Shown: positions 33,897 to 41,432 of the stretch, piece by piece
How the letters are laid out: each line of letters starts with the position of its first letter
Numbering within the stretch: position 1 is the first letter of the stretch
Origin: Mycolicibacterium komossense
GTDB taxonomy: Bacteria > Actinomycetota > Actinomycetes > Mycobacteriales > Mycobacteriaceae
Length of the DNA: 64,000 nucleotides
Assembly: GCF_025822605.1 (NCBI RefSeq)
Contig: NZ_JACKTY010000012.1
Location: forward strand, 1 to 64,000
Direction of reading: 5' to 3'
Position numbers and translations under genes: made by a program
The notes under the pieces: generated by a model
The model's database searches: none
Told to the model about the DNA's origin: nothing
Seen by the model: the letters and a program-made list of their open reading frames with translations, nothing else

Positions 33897-34828
33897 CGGC
33901 GAGGCGGGTGATAGCCCGCCTCGCAGGTGTGGTCGGCGTCCTCTGGGGCGCCGCGACGCTGACGTTCGTCATCGAACAGTTGATGCCGACCGATCCGGCG
34001 CTGACCATCCTCGGCGGCGCGGGTGCCAAACCCACTCCCGAGCAAATCGCCGCTGTGCGAGCGCAATACGGTTTCGACAAGCCGGTCATCGTGCAGTATC
34101 TCGACTATCTCGGCGGGTTGCTGCGCGGTGATCTCGGCACGTCGTACGTGCGCAAGCAGCCGGTGTCCGACATCATCGGCCAGCAGCTCGGTTCGACGCT
34201 GACGCTGACCATCGCGGCATTGGCGGTGTCCTGGCTGATCGCGGTTGTCGTCACGCTCCTGACGGCGCACCGCAGCCGCGCGCTGGCCGCAGTCGGTTCG
34301 GGCCTGGAGACGCTGCTGGCTGCACTGCCGCAGTACTGGCTGGGCATCGTGCTGCTGGTGGTGTTCGCGTTCACGCTGCACTGGCTGCCGGTGGTCGGCG
34401 ACGGTGGGCCCGAAGGGCTGGTGCTGCCCACGCTGACCCTCGCCCTTCCGCTGGCCGGATTCCTCGGACAGGTGACCCGCGACGAGTTCTCCTCGGCGAT
34501 GGAACAGCCGTTTGCGGTCTCGGCGCGGGCGAGAGGAATGAGTGACCTGGCGGTGCGCTGGCGTCATGCACTGCGCCACGCAGTGCTGCCGGGCCTGACG
34601 TTATCGGGCTGGGCGCTGGGCTCATTGTTCTCGACCGCGGTGATCGTCGAGGCGGTCTTCGTGCGAGCCGGCCTGGGCCGGGTGCTGGTCGATGCCGTCA
34701 CATCGCAGGACATGCCCGTGGTGGTCGGGGTGACGCTGTTCGTGGCCGCGGTGTACGTGGTGGCGAACCTGTTGGTGAATCTCGCTTTTGGGCGGATTGA
34801 TCCCCGACTGCGGAGTGCGACGCGATGA
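33893..34828 (+). CDS. ABC transporter permease, DppB/OppB type
   Basis: This 311-residue membrane protein starts at GTG 33893, overlapping the upstream stop. The N-terminal helix (VVGVLWGAATLTFVIEQLMP) and the large loop with YGFDKPVIVQYLDYLGGLLR GDLGTS are typical of DppB. The EAA-like loop is AVSARARGMSDLAVRWRHAL followed by RHAVLPGLTLSG. It forms the membrane pore with the DppC-type protein encoded next. Confidence 0.93.
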   Translation: MTARRVIARLAGVVGVLWGAATLTFVIEQLMPTDPALTILGGAGAKPTPEQIAAVRAQYGFDKPVIVQYLDYLGGLLRGDLGTSYVRKQPVSDIIGQQLGSTLTLTIAALAVSWLIAVVVTLLTAHRSRALAAVGSGLETLLAALPQYWLGIVLLVVFAFTLHWLPVVGDGGPEGLVLPTLTLALPLAGFLGQVTRDEFSSAMEQPFAVSARARGMSDLAVRWRHALRHAVLPGLTLSGWALGSLFSTAVIVEAVFVRAGLGRVLVDAVTSQDMPVVVGVTLFVAAVYVVANLLVNLAFGRIDPRLRSATR

Positions 34829-35703
34829 CCGTCAACGTCGCGGACGGACTCACCGCCGCCCACGCCGCACCCGCGGTGGTCCGGGGCCGGGGCGGTCGCG
34901 CGATCCGACCGGCCGTCTGGCTCTCGGCACTGTTCCTGTTATTGGTGCTGGCCTGGGCCGTGGTGCCCACGGTGTTCACCAGCGGTACCCCCTTCGATAC
35001 CGATATCGACGCGGCGGTGCAGGCGCCCTCGCTGCAGCACTGGTTCGGCACGGACGCCTCTGGACGCGATATCTACACCCGCGTCGTGTTCGGGGCCCGC
35101 AGCTCACTGTTGATCGGGATCGGGGCCACGGCGCTGGCATTGGTCGCCGCCGTCGTGTTCGGCTTCGCGGCCGGGCTCGGCGGGCGGTTCACCGACGGTG
35201 CGATCAGTCGCTTCCTGGAAGTACTGCTGGCGTTGCCGGGCCTGTTGTTGGCGTTGGTGTTCATCGCCATGCTGGGGCCAGGGGTGTCCACCGAGATCGT
35301 GGCGGTCGCCCTTGGTTCGGCGGCGGGTTACGCGTGGATGATCCGCGGTCAGGTGATCGCCGTCAAGGACTCCGGTTATGTCACTGCCGCAACGGCATTG
35401 GGGCACAAGCGGTCGCGCATCATCGCCAGGCACGTATTCCCGAACGCGATGCGGCCGCTGGTGGTGCTGGCCACCATGGGCGTCGGGCAGTCGATCGTAT
35501 GGTCATCGTCGCTGAGCTTTCTCGGTCTGGGTGTGGCCCCGCCCGCTCCGGAGTGGGGTGCCATGCTCGACGCCGGGCGTGACTTCGTCTCGACGGCCTG
35601 GTGGCTTGAGCTGTTTCCCGGGCTGGCGATCGTCGGCTGCACTCTGTCGGTCACCGTCCTCGGCCGTCACCTCCAACAGCGACTCGAAGGACGGCTGAGA
35701 TGA
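34825..35703 (+). CDS. ABC transporter permease, DppC/OppC type
   Basis: This 292-residue protein overlaps the DppB-type gene by ATGA. It has the OppC_N-like start, then HWFGTDASGRDIYTRVVFGA, the DppC hallmark, and the coupling loop YVTAATALGHKRSRIIARHV followed by FPNAMRPLVV. Six membrane segments are visible. It also overlaps the ATPase gene by ATGA, so the four transporter genes are a tight translational unit. Confidence 0.93.
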   Translation: MTVNVADGLTAAHAAPAVVRGRGGRAIRPAVWLSALFLLLVLAWAVVPTVFTSGTPFDTDIDAAVQAPSLQHWFGTDASGRDIYTRVVFGARSSLLIGIGATALALVAAVVFGFAAGLGGRFTDGAISRFLEVLLALPGLLLALVFIAMLGPGVSTEIVAVALGSAAGYAWMIRGQVIAVKDSGYVTAATALGHKRSRIIARHVFPNAMRPLVVLATMGVGQSIVWSSSLSFLGLGVAPPAPEWGAMLDAGRDFVSTAWWLELFPGLAIVGCTLSVTVLGRHLQQRLEGRLR

Positions 35704-37346
35704 CCGCATTGCTGCGCGTCGAGGACCTGACGGTCGCGTTCGGCCCCGGCGAACCGGTGGTGCGCGGAGTCTCCTTCGACCTGGCGCCCGGCGAATGCCT
35801 GGCCATCGTCGGTGAATCCGGCTCCGGGAAGAGTGTGACCGCCCGAACGTTGCTCGGCCTGGCCGGCGCCGGTGCGCAGGTCGACGCGAAAGCACTGGAA
35901 CTGCAAGAGAACACACTGCTGCGCAACCGAGACCGCGATTGGCGGCGAATTCGGGGCAGACAGGTCGGTTTCGTCCTGCAGGATGCCCTGGTATCCCTGG
36001 ACCCGCTACGGACCGTCGGCCACGAGATCGGCGAGACACTGCGGCTGCACCGATACGGCAGCCGTCGACGGCGCAAAGCAAAGGTGTTGGAATTGCTTGC
36101 TGCCGTTGGTGTTCCCGAACCCGAGTTGCGGGCGCGGCAGCTTCCGCACGAACTCTCCGGAGGGCAGCGGCAGCGCGCACTGATCGCGTCGGCGATCGCG
36201 CTGGATCCGCCGCTGCTGATCGCTGACGAGCCGACCACCGCGCTCGATGTGACGGTGCAGGCCCAGATCCTCGACCTATTGCGGGCGATGAAAGACCGGG
36301 GTACAGGCCTGGTCCTGATCAGCCACGACCTGTCGGTGGTGAGCAGGCTGGCGGACCGGGTCGCGGTGATGCGCGACGGTGTATTCGTCGAACAGGGTTC
36401 CGTCGCCGAGGTGCTCAACTCGCCGAGCCATCCCTATACGCAGACGCTGCTGAACGCAGTGCCCGCTGCCCACCGCAAAGGCACTCGGCTGTCCGGTGTT
36501 TCGCCACGAGGCGCTGATCCGGCGGTGGACCGCCGCCGCGCCGACCCGCCTACGGACGGCGTTCTGCTGGCGGCCGAGGGACTGGTCAAGCGTTTCCGGG
36601 GACCCGACGGTGTCGAACGCACGGCCGTCGCCGATGTCTCGTTCACGATCGGCGTCGGGGAGACACTCGGTATCGTCGGTGAGTCCGGTTCGGGCAAGAC
36701 GACCACCGCTCGGCTGGCGCTGGCGCTGCTGGCCCCCGACGAGGGCACTGTCACATTGGCGGGGCAGCCGTGGAGCGAGCTGACCGAGGCGAAGCGCCGG
36801 CTGCGTCGACGGCAGATCTCGGTCGTCTACCAGGATCCCTTGAGCTCCTTCGATCCTCGCTGGACGGTTCGCCGGATCGTCGAGGACGCGCTGCCCGTCG
36901 AGTTGTATCCGGACGGTGCCGCCAGACGGCGGCGTACCGAGGAACTGCTCGCCGACGTCGGGCTGGCCGCCGAGCACGCCGATCGGCGACCGCTGCTGCT
37001 CTCTGGCGGGCAGCGTCAGCGTGTCGCTATCGCCAGGGCACTGGCCCCCGAGCCGGCACTGATCGTCTGCGACGAACCCGTGTCCGCCCTCGACGTCACC
37101 ATCCAGGCCCAGGTGCTCGATCTGCTCGCTGATCTACAGCAGCGGCTCGGTCTGTCATACCTGTTCATCTCCCACGACCTTGGCGTGATCCACCATGTCG
37201 CCGACCGGGTACTGGTGATGCGCGATGGCCGGGTCGTCGAAGCCGGCGCGGCCGCAGATATATTCGCCGCACCACAGGACCCCTACACCCGTGCGCTGCT
37301 GGCAAGCCTGCCCATCGCTGAGCCCCAAACCACCCCCGGAGGCTGA
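35700..37346 (+). CDS. Fused double ATPase of the peptide-type ABC importer (DppD-DppF)
   Basis: This 548-residue protein has two complete ABC domains. Domain 1 has Walker A GESGSGKSV, signature [15 protein letters not shown] and Walker B LLIADEPTTALD. Domain 2, from about residue 285, has [25 protein letters not shown] and LIVCDEPVSALD. Thus the two ATPases that are separate in E. coli Dpp are one polypeptide, as in YejF-like and many actinobacterial systems. It energises the importer and precedes the monooxygenase gene by 2 bp. Confidence 0.94.
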   Translation: MTALLRVEDLTVAFGPGEPVVRGVSFDLAPGECLAIVGESGSGKSVTARTLLGLAGAGAQVDAKALELQENTLLRNRDRDWRRIRGRQVGFVLQDALVSLDPLRTVGHEIGETLRLHRYGSRRRRKAKVLELLAAVGVPEPELRARQLPHELSGGQRQRALIASAIALDPPLLIADEPTTALDVTVQAQILDLLRAMKDRGTGLVLISHDLSVVSRLADRVAVMRDGVFVEQGSVAEVLNSPSHPYTQTLLNAVPAAHRKGTRLSGVSPRGADPAVDRRRADPPTDGVLLAAEGLVKRFRGPDGVERTAVADVSFTIGVGETLGIVGESGSGKTTTARLALALLAPDEGTVTLAGQPWSELTEAKRRLRRRQISVVYQDPLSSFDPRWTVRRIVEDALPVELYPDGAARRRRTEELLADVGLAAEHADRRPLLLSGGQRQRVAIARALAPEPALIVCDEPVSALDVTIQAQVLDLLADLQQRLGLSYLFISHDLGVIHHVADRVLVMRDGRVVEAGAAADIFAAPQDPYTRALLASLPIAEPQTTPGG

Positions 37347-37348
37347 CC

Positions 37349-38719
37349 ATGACCCGCCAGATTGTTCTCAACGCGTTCGACATGAACTGCGTGACCCACA
37401 TTGTCGCCGGCACGTGGCGACATCCCGAATCGCAGGCCGCCCGCTACAAGGACATCGAGTACTGGCTCGACCTGGCCAAACTGCTCGAGCGGGGACTGTT
37501 CGACGGGCTCTTCATCGCCGACGTCCTCGGCATCTACGACGTGTACGGCGGCGGCCCGGAGGCGGCGTTGCGGTCGGGAGCCCAAGTACCGGTGAATGAT
37601 CCGCTGCTCGTGGTGCCCGCGATGGCGACCGTCACCAAGCACCTGGGCTTCGGGGTCACCGCGGCCACCTCGTTCGAACACCCGTACTCGTTCGCCCGCC
37701 GGATGTCGACGCTGGATCACCTGACGAAAGGCCGGGTCGGTTGGAACATCGTCACCGGCTACCTGGAGAGCGCCGCACGCAACCACGGGCTGGACACCAT
37801 CACCCCGCACGCAGACCGCTACGACATCGCCGATGAATACACCGAGGTGCTCTACAAATTGTGGGAGGGCTCCTGGGACGACGACGCCGTGGGCACCGAC
37901 CCGGGGCGCGCCGAGTACGCCGATGCCGGCAAGGTGCACCCGATCGCCCACGAGGGCAAGCACTTCCGTGTTCCCGGCATCCACCTGTCCGAGCCATCGC
38001 TGCAGCGCACCCCGGTGTTGTACCAGGCCGGTGCGTCCAATCGGGGCCGCCAGTTCGGCGCGGAGAACGCCGAGGTCATCTTCATCGGAGCGCCGACCAA
38101 AGAGGTACTGAAGGAAGCGGTGGCCGATATTCGGACCCGCGCCTCCAATGCCGGGCGCGACCCGTATGACGTCAAGATCGTCAACGGCCATGTGGCCGTG
38201 ACCGGAGCGACCGAAGCCGCGGCGCAGGAGCGATACGAGGATCTGCGGCGCTACATCGACCCCCAGGGCGCGCTGGCGCTCTGGTCCGGCTGGCTGGGCA
38301 CCGACCTGTCGCAATTCAACCTCGACGACCCGGTCGCGGTCACCGACAACGAGTTCCTCAAATCGTCGGTGCAGATGTTCGGTCAGGGTCAGTGGACGCT
38401 GCGTGATTTCATCGACGCGCATGCCATCGACGCCGAAGGCGGATTCACTGTCGGCTCGCCAACGCAGGTCGCCGACCAATTGCAGGAGTGGGTCGAGGAG
38501 ACCGACGTCGACGGTTTCAACCTCACCAACGCCATCACTCCGGGCTCGTTCGTCGACTTCATCGACCACGTGGTGCCGGAGCTACAACGACGCGGCGTCT
38601 ACAAGACCGAGTACACCGAAGGCGCTTTGCGTCACAAACTGTTCGGCAGGGGAGCACGCCTGCCGAAGACACATCGCGCGGCGGGCTATCGCCGTGTCAC
38701 CAAGGAGGCAACGATATGA
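37349..38719 (+). CDS. NtaA/SnaA/DszA-family FMN-dependent monooxygenase (copy 4)
   Basis: The product is 456 residues from ATG 37349. Motifs are RQIVLNAFDMNCVTHIVAGT, WRHPESQAARYKDIEYWLDL, GLFIADVLGIYDVYGGGPEA and GRVGWNIVTGYLESAARNHG. It closely resembles copy 1 at 4305 in architecture, including a C-terminal tail after the barrel. Placement inside the peptide-type transporter operon, and the ATGA overlap with a DszC-like gene, suggest that the imported compound is oxidised in two FMNH2-dependent steps, as DszC and DszA do for dibenzothiophene, although the substrate may be quite different. Confidence 0.94.
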   Translation: MTRQIVLNAFDMNCVTHIVAGTWRHPESQAARYKDIEYWLDLAKLLERGLFDGLFIADVLGIYDVYGGGPEAALRSGAQVPVNDPLLVVPAMATVTKHLGFGVTAATSFEHPYSFARRMSTLDHLTKGRVGWNIVTGYLESAARNHGLDTITPHADRYDIADEYTEVLYKLWEGSWDDDAVGTDPGRAEYADAGKVHPIAHEGKHFRVPGIHLSEPSLQRTPVLYQAGASNRGRQFGAENAEVIFIGAPTKEVLKEAVADIRTRASNAGRDPYDVKIVNGHVAVTGATEAAAQERYEDLRRYIDPQGALALWSGWLGTDLSQFNLDDPVAVTDNEFLKSSVQMFGQGQWTLRDFIDAHAIDAEGGFTVGSPTQVADQLQEWVEETDVDGFNLTNAITPGSFVDFIDHVVPELQRRGVYKTEYTEGALRHKLFGRGARLPKTHRAAGYRRVTKEATI

Positions 38720-39942
38720 CGACCGTTACCGGAGCTGCCGTGGAGCCGCTTACCTACGGCTCCGATCAACTGGCCCAGCTCATCGCCACCATCGGTGAGG
38801 GCGCGCTGGAACGCGAACGTAACAATGAACGGCCTTTCGCTGCAATCGATCTCATCCGTACATCGGGTTTGGGTGCGTTGCGGGTGCCGCGCGAATACGG
38901 CGGTGGCGGCGCCACCCTGCGCGAATTGTTCGCCACCGTCATCGCGTTGGCCACCGTTGACGTCAACGTGGCGCACATCCTGCGCGGGCACTTCTCCCAC
39001 GTCGAGGAGCGGCTGCGGCTGGACGAGAACGAGCGGGCAAAGGTCATCGAACTGGCGCTGACCGGCAAGATTGTCGGCAACGCTTCCACCGAACTGGGTT
39101 CTACCCCCGCCGGTGCCTTCACCTGGCAGACCAAGCTCACCCCCGACGGTGACGACTACCGGCTCAACGGCAAGAAGTTCTTCACCACCGGCACGCTGTA
39201 CGCCGATTATGCCGAGGTGCTGGCCAGCAACCCGGACGGCGCCACCGTGATCGCCCTGGTGCCCACCGACCGGGACGGTGTCGCGGTCCTCGACGACTGG
39301 GACGGGTTCGGGCAGCGCGCCACCGGCACCGGCACCGCCGTCTTCGACAACGTCGTGGTTAAGGCCGATGAGCTGCTGCAGTTCGCGCCGCCGGATGCCG
39401 ACGCCGAACCTCCTGCCCTGTACCTGTCCGGTGCGTTCTTCCAGTTGTATGTGACCGCACTGGAAGTCGGTGTGCTCTATGCCCTGCGTGCCGACGCGGT
39501 GGCCCACGTGCATCAGCGCTCTCGCAGCTTCGCCTGGGCGCCCAACCCGTCGGCACCCGACGATCCGCTGCTGCAGCGCGAGATCGGTGAGATCGCCGCC
39601 GCCGCGTATGCGGGGGAGGCGACCGTGCTCGCCGCCGCGGAGGCGCTGGGGCGGGCCTACGATGCCGATGTCACCAAGACCGACCCCGACCTGGAACTTG
39701 CCCACGACGCGTCACTGCAGGCGGCCGCGGCCAAGGTCGTCGTCGACGCGCTCGCACAGAAGTCGGCTTCCCAGATCTTCGACATCGGCGGTGCCTCGGT
39801 GGTGCGCCAGGCCCATCTTCTGGACCGGCACTGGCGCAACATCCGCACCCTCGCGTCGCACAACCCGACGAGCTACAAAGCGCAGGCCATCGGGGCGTAC
39901 TACGCCCGCGGCACCAAACTGCCCGGTAGCGGCTACTTCTGA
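38716..39942 (+). CDS. Acyl-CoA-dehydrogenase-like flavin monooxygenase, DszC/SfnB type (copy 2)
   Basis: This 408-residue protein starts at ATG 38716, overlapping the monooxygenase stop. The fold markers are GLGALRVPREYGGGGATLRE, VNVAHILRGHFSHVEERL, YRLNGKKFFTTGTLYADYAE and the C-terminal LLDRHWRNIRTLASHNPTSY. The length and the RHWRN...ASHNP motif fit DszC/SfnB, which oxidise sulfides or sulfones with FMNH2. Copy 1 at 13750 shares these motifs. It ends the operon, and a palindromic repeat directly downstream can act as terminator. Confidence 0.92.
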   Translation: MTTVTGAAVEPLTYGSDQLAQLIATIGEGALERERNNERPFAAIDLIRTSGLGALRVPREYGGGGATLRELFATVIALATVDVNVAHILRGHFSHVEERLRLDENERAKVIELALTGKIVGNASTELGSTPAGAFTWQTKLTPDGDDYRLNGKKFFTTGTLYADYAEVLASNPDGATVIALVPTDRDGVAVLDDWDGFGQRATGTGTAVFDNVVVKADELLQFAPPDADAEPPALYLSGAFFQLYVTALEVGVLYALRADAVAHVHQRSRSFAWAPNPSAPDDPLLQREIGEIAAAAYAGEATVLAAAEALGRAYDADVTKTDPDLELAHDASLQAAAAKVVVDALAQKSASQIFDIGGASVVRQAHLLDRHWRNIRTLASHNPTSYKAQAIGAYYARGTKLPGSGYF

Positions 39943-39947
39943 CGAGT

Positions 39948-39996
39948 GATTTCGGTGTGCTCATCACCGGTCAGCGGTCGTGAGCACGCCGAAATC
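39948..39996 (+). terminator. 49-bp palindromic repeat acting as terminator (copy 1)
   Basis: Arms gatttcggtgtgctca (39948-39963) and tgagcacgccgaaatc (39981-39996) form a 16-bp stem with one G-T/wobble position. A second copy of the same 49-bp element is at 41369-41417. It lies 5 bp after the DszC-like stop. Confidence 0.75.
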
Positions 39997-40041
39997 GCAG
40001 AAGAGGCGTTCACGATCATCGCGATCCGATCTCTTGTCGCC

Positions 40042-40101
40042 GTGCTGCCGCGACGCAACCATTGCTGTCTATCAGCCGGGCACAAGGAGAGGGTTACATG
40101 A
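40042..40101 (+). CDS. Possible tiny leader ORF with CC pair, overlapping the next start
   Basis: GTG 40042 opens a 19-residue frame ([18 protein letters not shown] after the start residue) whose TGA overlaps the ATG at 40098. The adjacent Cys codons and the ATGA overlap resemble the leader at 25474. The start codon is weak and no ribosome site is evident, so this is tentative. Confidence 0.35.
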   Translation: MLPRRNHCCLSAGHKERVT

Positions 40102-40241
40102 GCGAACCCAACACCGAAAAGGCATCACCTGCGTGGGCAGACGCCGTCGGCCGCGTCGGCACCGACTGGTGGGCGACCATCGTGGCTGGTGTGATCACCG
40201 CACTCGCCGTCGCCAACCTCCTGCCGAAGATTCCGTGGTGA
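40098..40241 (+). CDS. 47-residue single-helix membrane microprotein
   Basis: ATG 40098 follows a good site (aaggagaggg). The product has an acidic, soluble start and one hydrophobic segment, [20 protein letters not shown], then ends KIPW. It precedes the YeiH-type transporter by 4 bp, so it is probably a small accessory subunit. I do not recognise a named family. Confidence 0.7.
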   Translation: MSEPNTEKASPAWADAVGRVGTDWWATIVAGVITALAVANLLPKIPW

Positions 40242-40245
40242 CACG

Positions 40246-41370
40246 ATGAGCACCGTATCCGTCGAACCCGGCCACCCCATCGACGAGGAACGTTCAGAGC
40301 AGACGTTCCCCACCACCAACGTGCTGGCCTACGTGCCGGGAGTGCTGCTGCTGGTCGCCGTCGGGCTGCTCGGCAAGTACGCCGAGATCTGGTGGCTGGC
40401 CCTGGGCAAGCGTGAGCACTGGTCGGTGCCCGATATCGAATTCGTGTTGTGGGCCATCCTCATCGGCCTGGTCATAACCAATACCGTTGGCGTGCACCGC
40501 ATTTTCAAGCCCGGCGTGGCGACCTACGACTTCTGGCTCAAGATCGGAATCGTCGCGCTCGGGTCTCGGTTCGTGCTGGGTGATATTGCCAAGCTCGGAG
40601 TCATCAGCCTGGTGCAGATTCTGGTCGATATGACGGTGGCCGGCATCATCATCATCGCGGCGGCCAAGTTCTTCGGTCTCTCGGGCAAGCTCGGTTCGCT
40701 GTTGGCCATTGGCACCTCGATCTGCGGCGTCTCGGCGATCGTCGCCTCCAAGGGTGCGATCAGGGCGCGCAACTCCGACGTCGGCTACGCGATCGCCGCG
40801 ATCCTGGCTCTCGGTGCCGTCGCGCTGTTCACCCTGCCGCCATTGGGCCACCTGATCGGGCTGACCGATCACGAGTTCGGGCTGTGGGCGGGCCTGGCCG
40901 TGGACAACACCGCCGAGACCACCGCGACCGGTTATCTGTTCTCCGACGAGGCGGGCAAGATCGCGGTACTGGTCAAGTCGGTGCGCAACGCCCTGATCGG
41001 GTTCGTGGTGCTCGGCTTCGCGCTGTACTGGTCGGCCCGCGGCGAGGCCGACGAGATCGCCCCCGGCGTCAAGGCCAAGGCGGCGTTCATCTGGGCCAAG
41101 TTCCCGAAGTTCGTCCTCGGCTTCCTGGCGGTGTCTGCGATCGTGACGGCGGGCTGGCTCAGCAAGGGCCAGACGGCGAACCTCGCCAACGTCTCCAAGT
41201 GGGCGTTCCTGTTGACCTTCGCCGGTGTCGGGCTCAACACCAACTTCCGCGAACTCGCGCGCACCGGCTGGCGACCGCTCGTCGTCGCGGTGATCGGCCT
41301 CGTCGTCGTCGCGACCGTATCCCTCGGTCTGGTACTGCTCACCTCACGAGTCTTCGGCTGGAACCAGTGA
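40246..41370 (+). CDS. YeiH-type putative sulfate exporter family transporter
   Basis: This 374-residue membrane protein has about ten helices and the family landmarks [60 protein letters not shown] and [20 protein letters not shown]. The family (PSE/UPF0324) is annotated as sulfate exporters on limited evidence; relatives are linked to sulfite, sulfoacetate or taurine catabolism. Downstream of two oxygenases that would release sulfite, an export or overflow role is plausible. Its stop lies within the second 49-bp palindrome. Confidence 0.88.
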   Translation: MSTVSVEPGHPIDEERSEQTFPTTNVLAYVPGVLLLVAVGLLGKYAEIWWLALGKREHWSVPDIEFVLWAILIGLVITNTVGVHRIFKPGVATYDFWLKIGIVALGSRFVLGDIAKLGVISLVQILVDMTVAGIIIIAAAKFFGLSGKLGSLLAIGTSICGVSAIVASKGAIRARNSDVGYAIAAILALGAVALFTLPPLGHLIGLTDHEFGLWAGLAVDNTAETTATGYLFSDEAGKIAVLVKSVRNALIGFVVLGFALYWSARGEADEIAPGVKAKAAFIWAKFPKFVLGFLAVSAIVTAGWLSKGQTANLANVSKWAFLLTFAGVGLNTNFRELARTGWRPLVVAVIGLVVVATVSLGLVLLTSRVFGWNQ

Positions 41371-41417
41371 TTTCGGCGTGCGCGTAACCGCTGAGCGGTT
41401 GGGAACACGCCGAAATC
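41369..41417 (+). terminator. 49-bp palindromic repeat acting as terminator (copy 2)
   Basis: Arms gatttcggcgtg (41369-41380) and cacgccgaaatc (41406-41417) form a 12-bp perfect stem. The element has the same length and ends as copy 1 at 39948, and its first bases are the last two of the transporter stop codon. It separates this operon from the convergent GH15 gene. Confidence 0.75.
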
Positions 41418-41432
41418 CCGGCTACATCGGGG

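Noticed and set aside
37283..38569. 428-residue minus-strand frame over monooxygenase copy 4
   Set aside because: Shadow of a well-supported plus-strand gene; similar shadows lie over copies 1 and 2 (5013-5729, 12045-13292).
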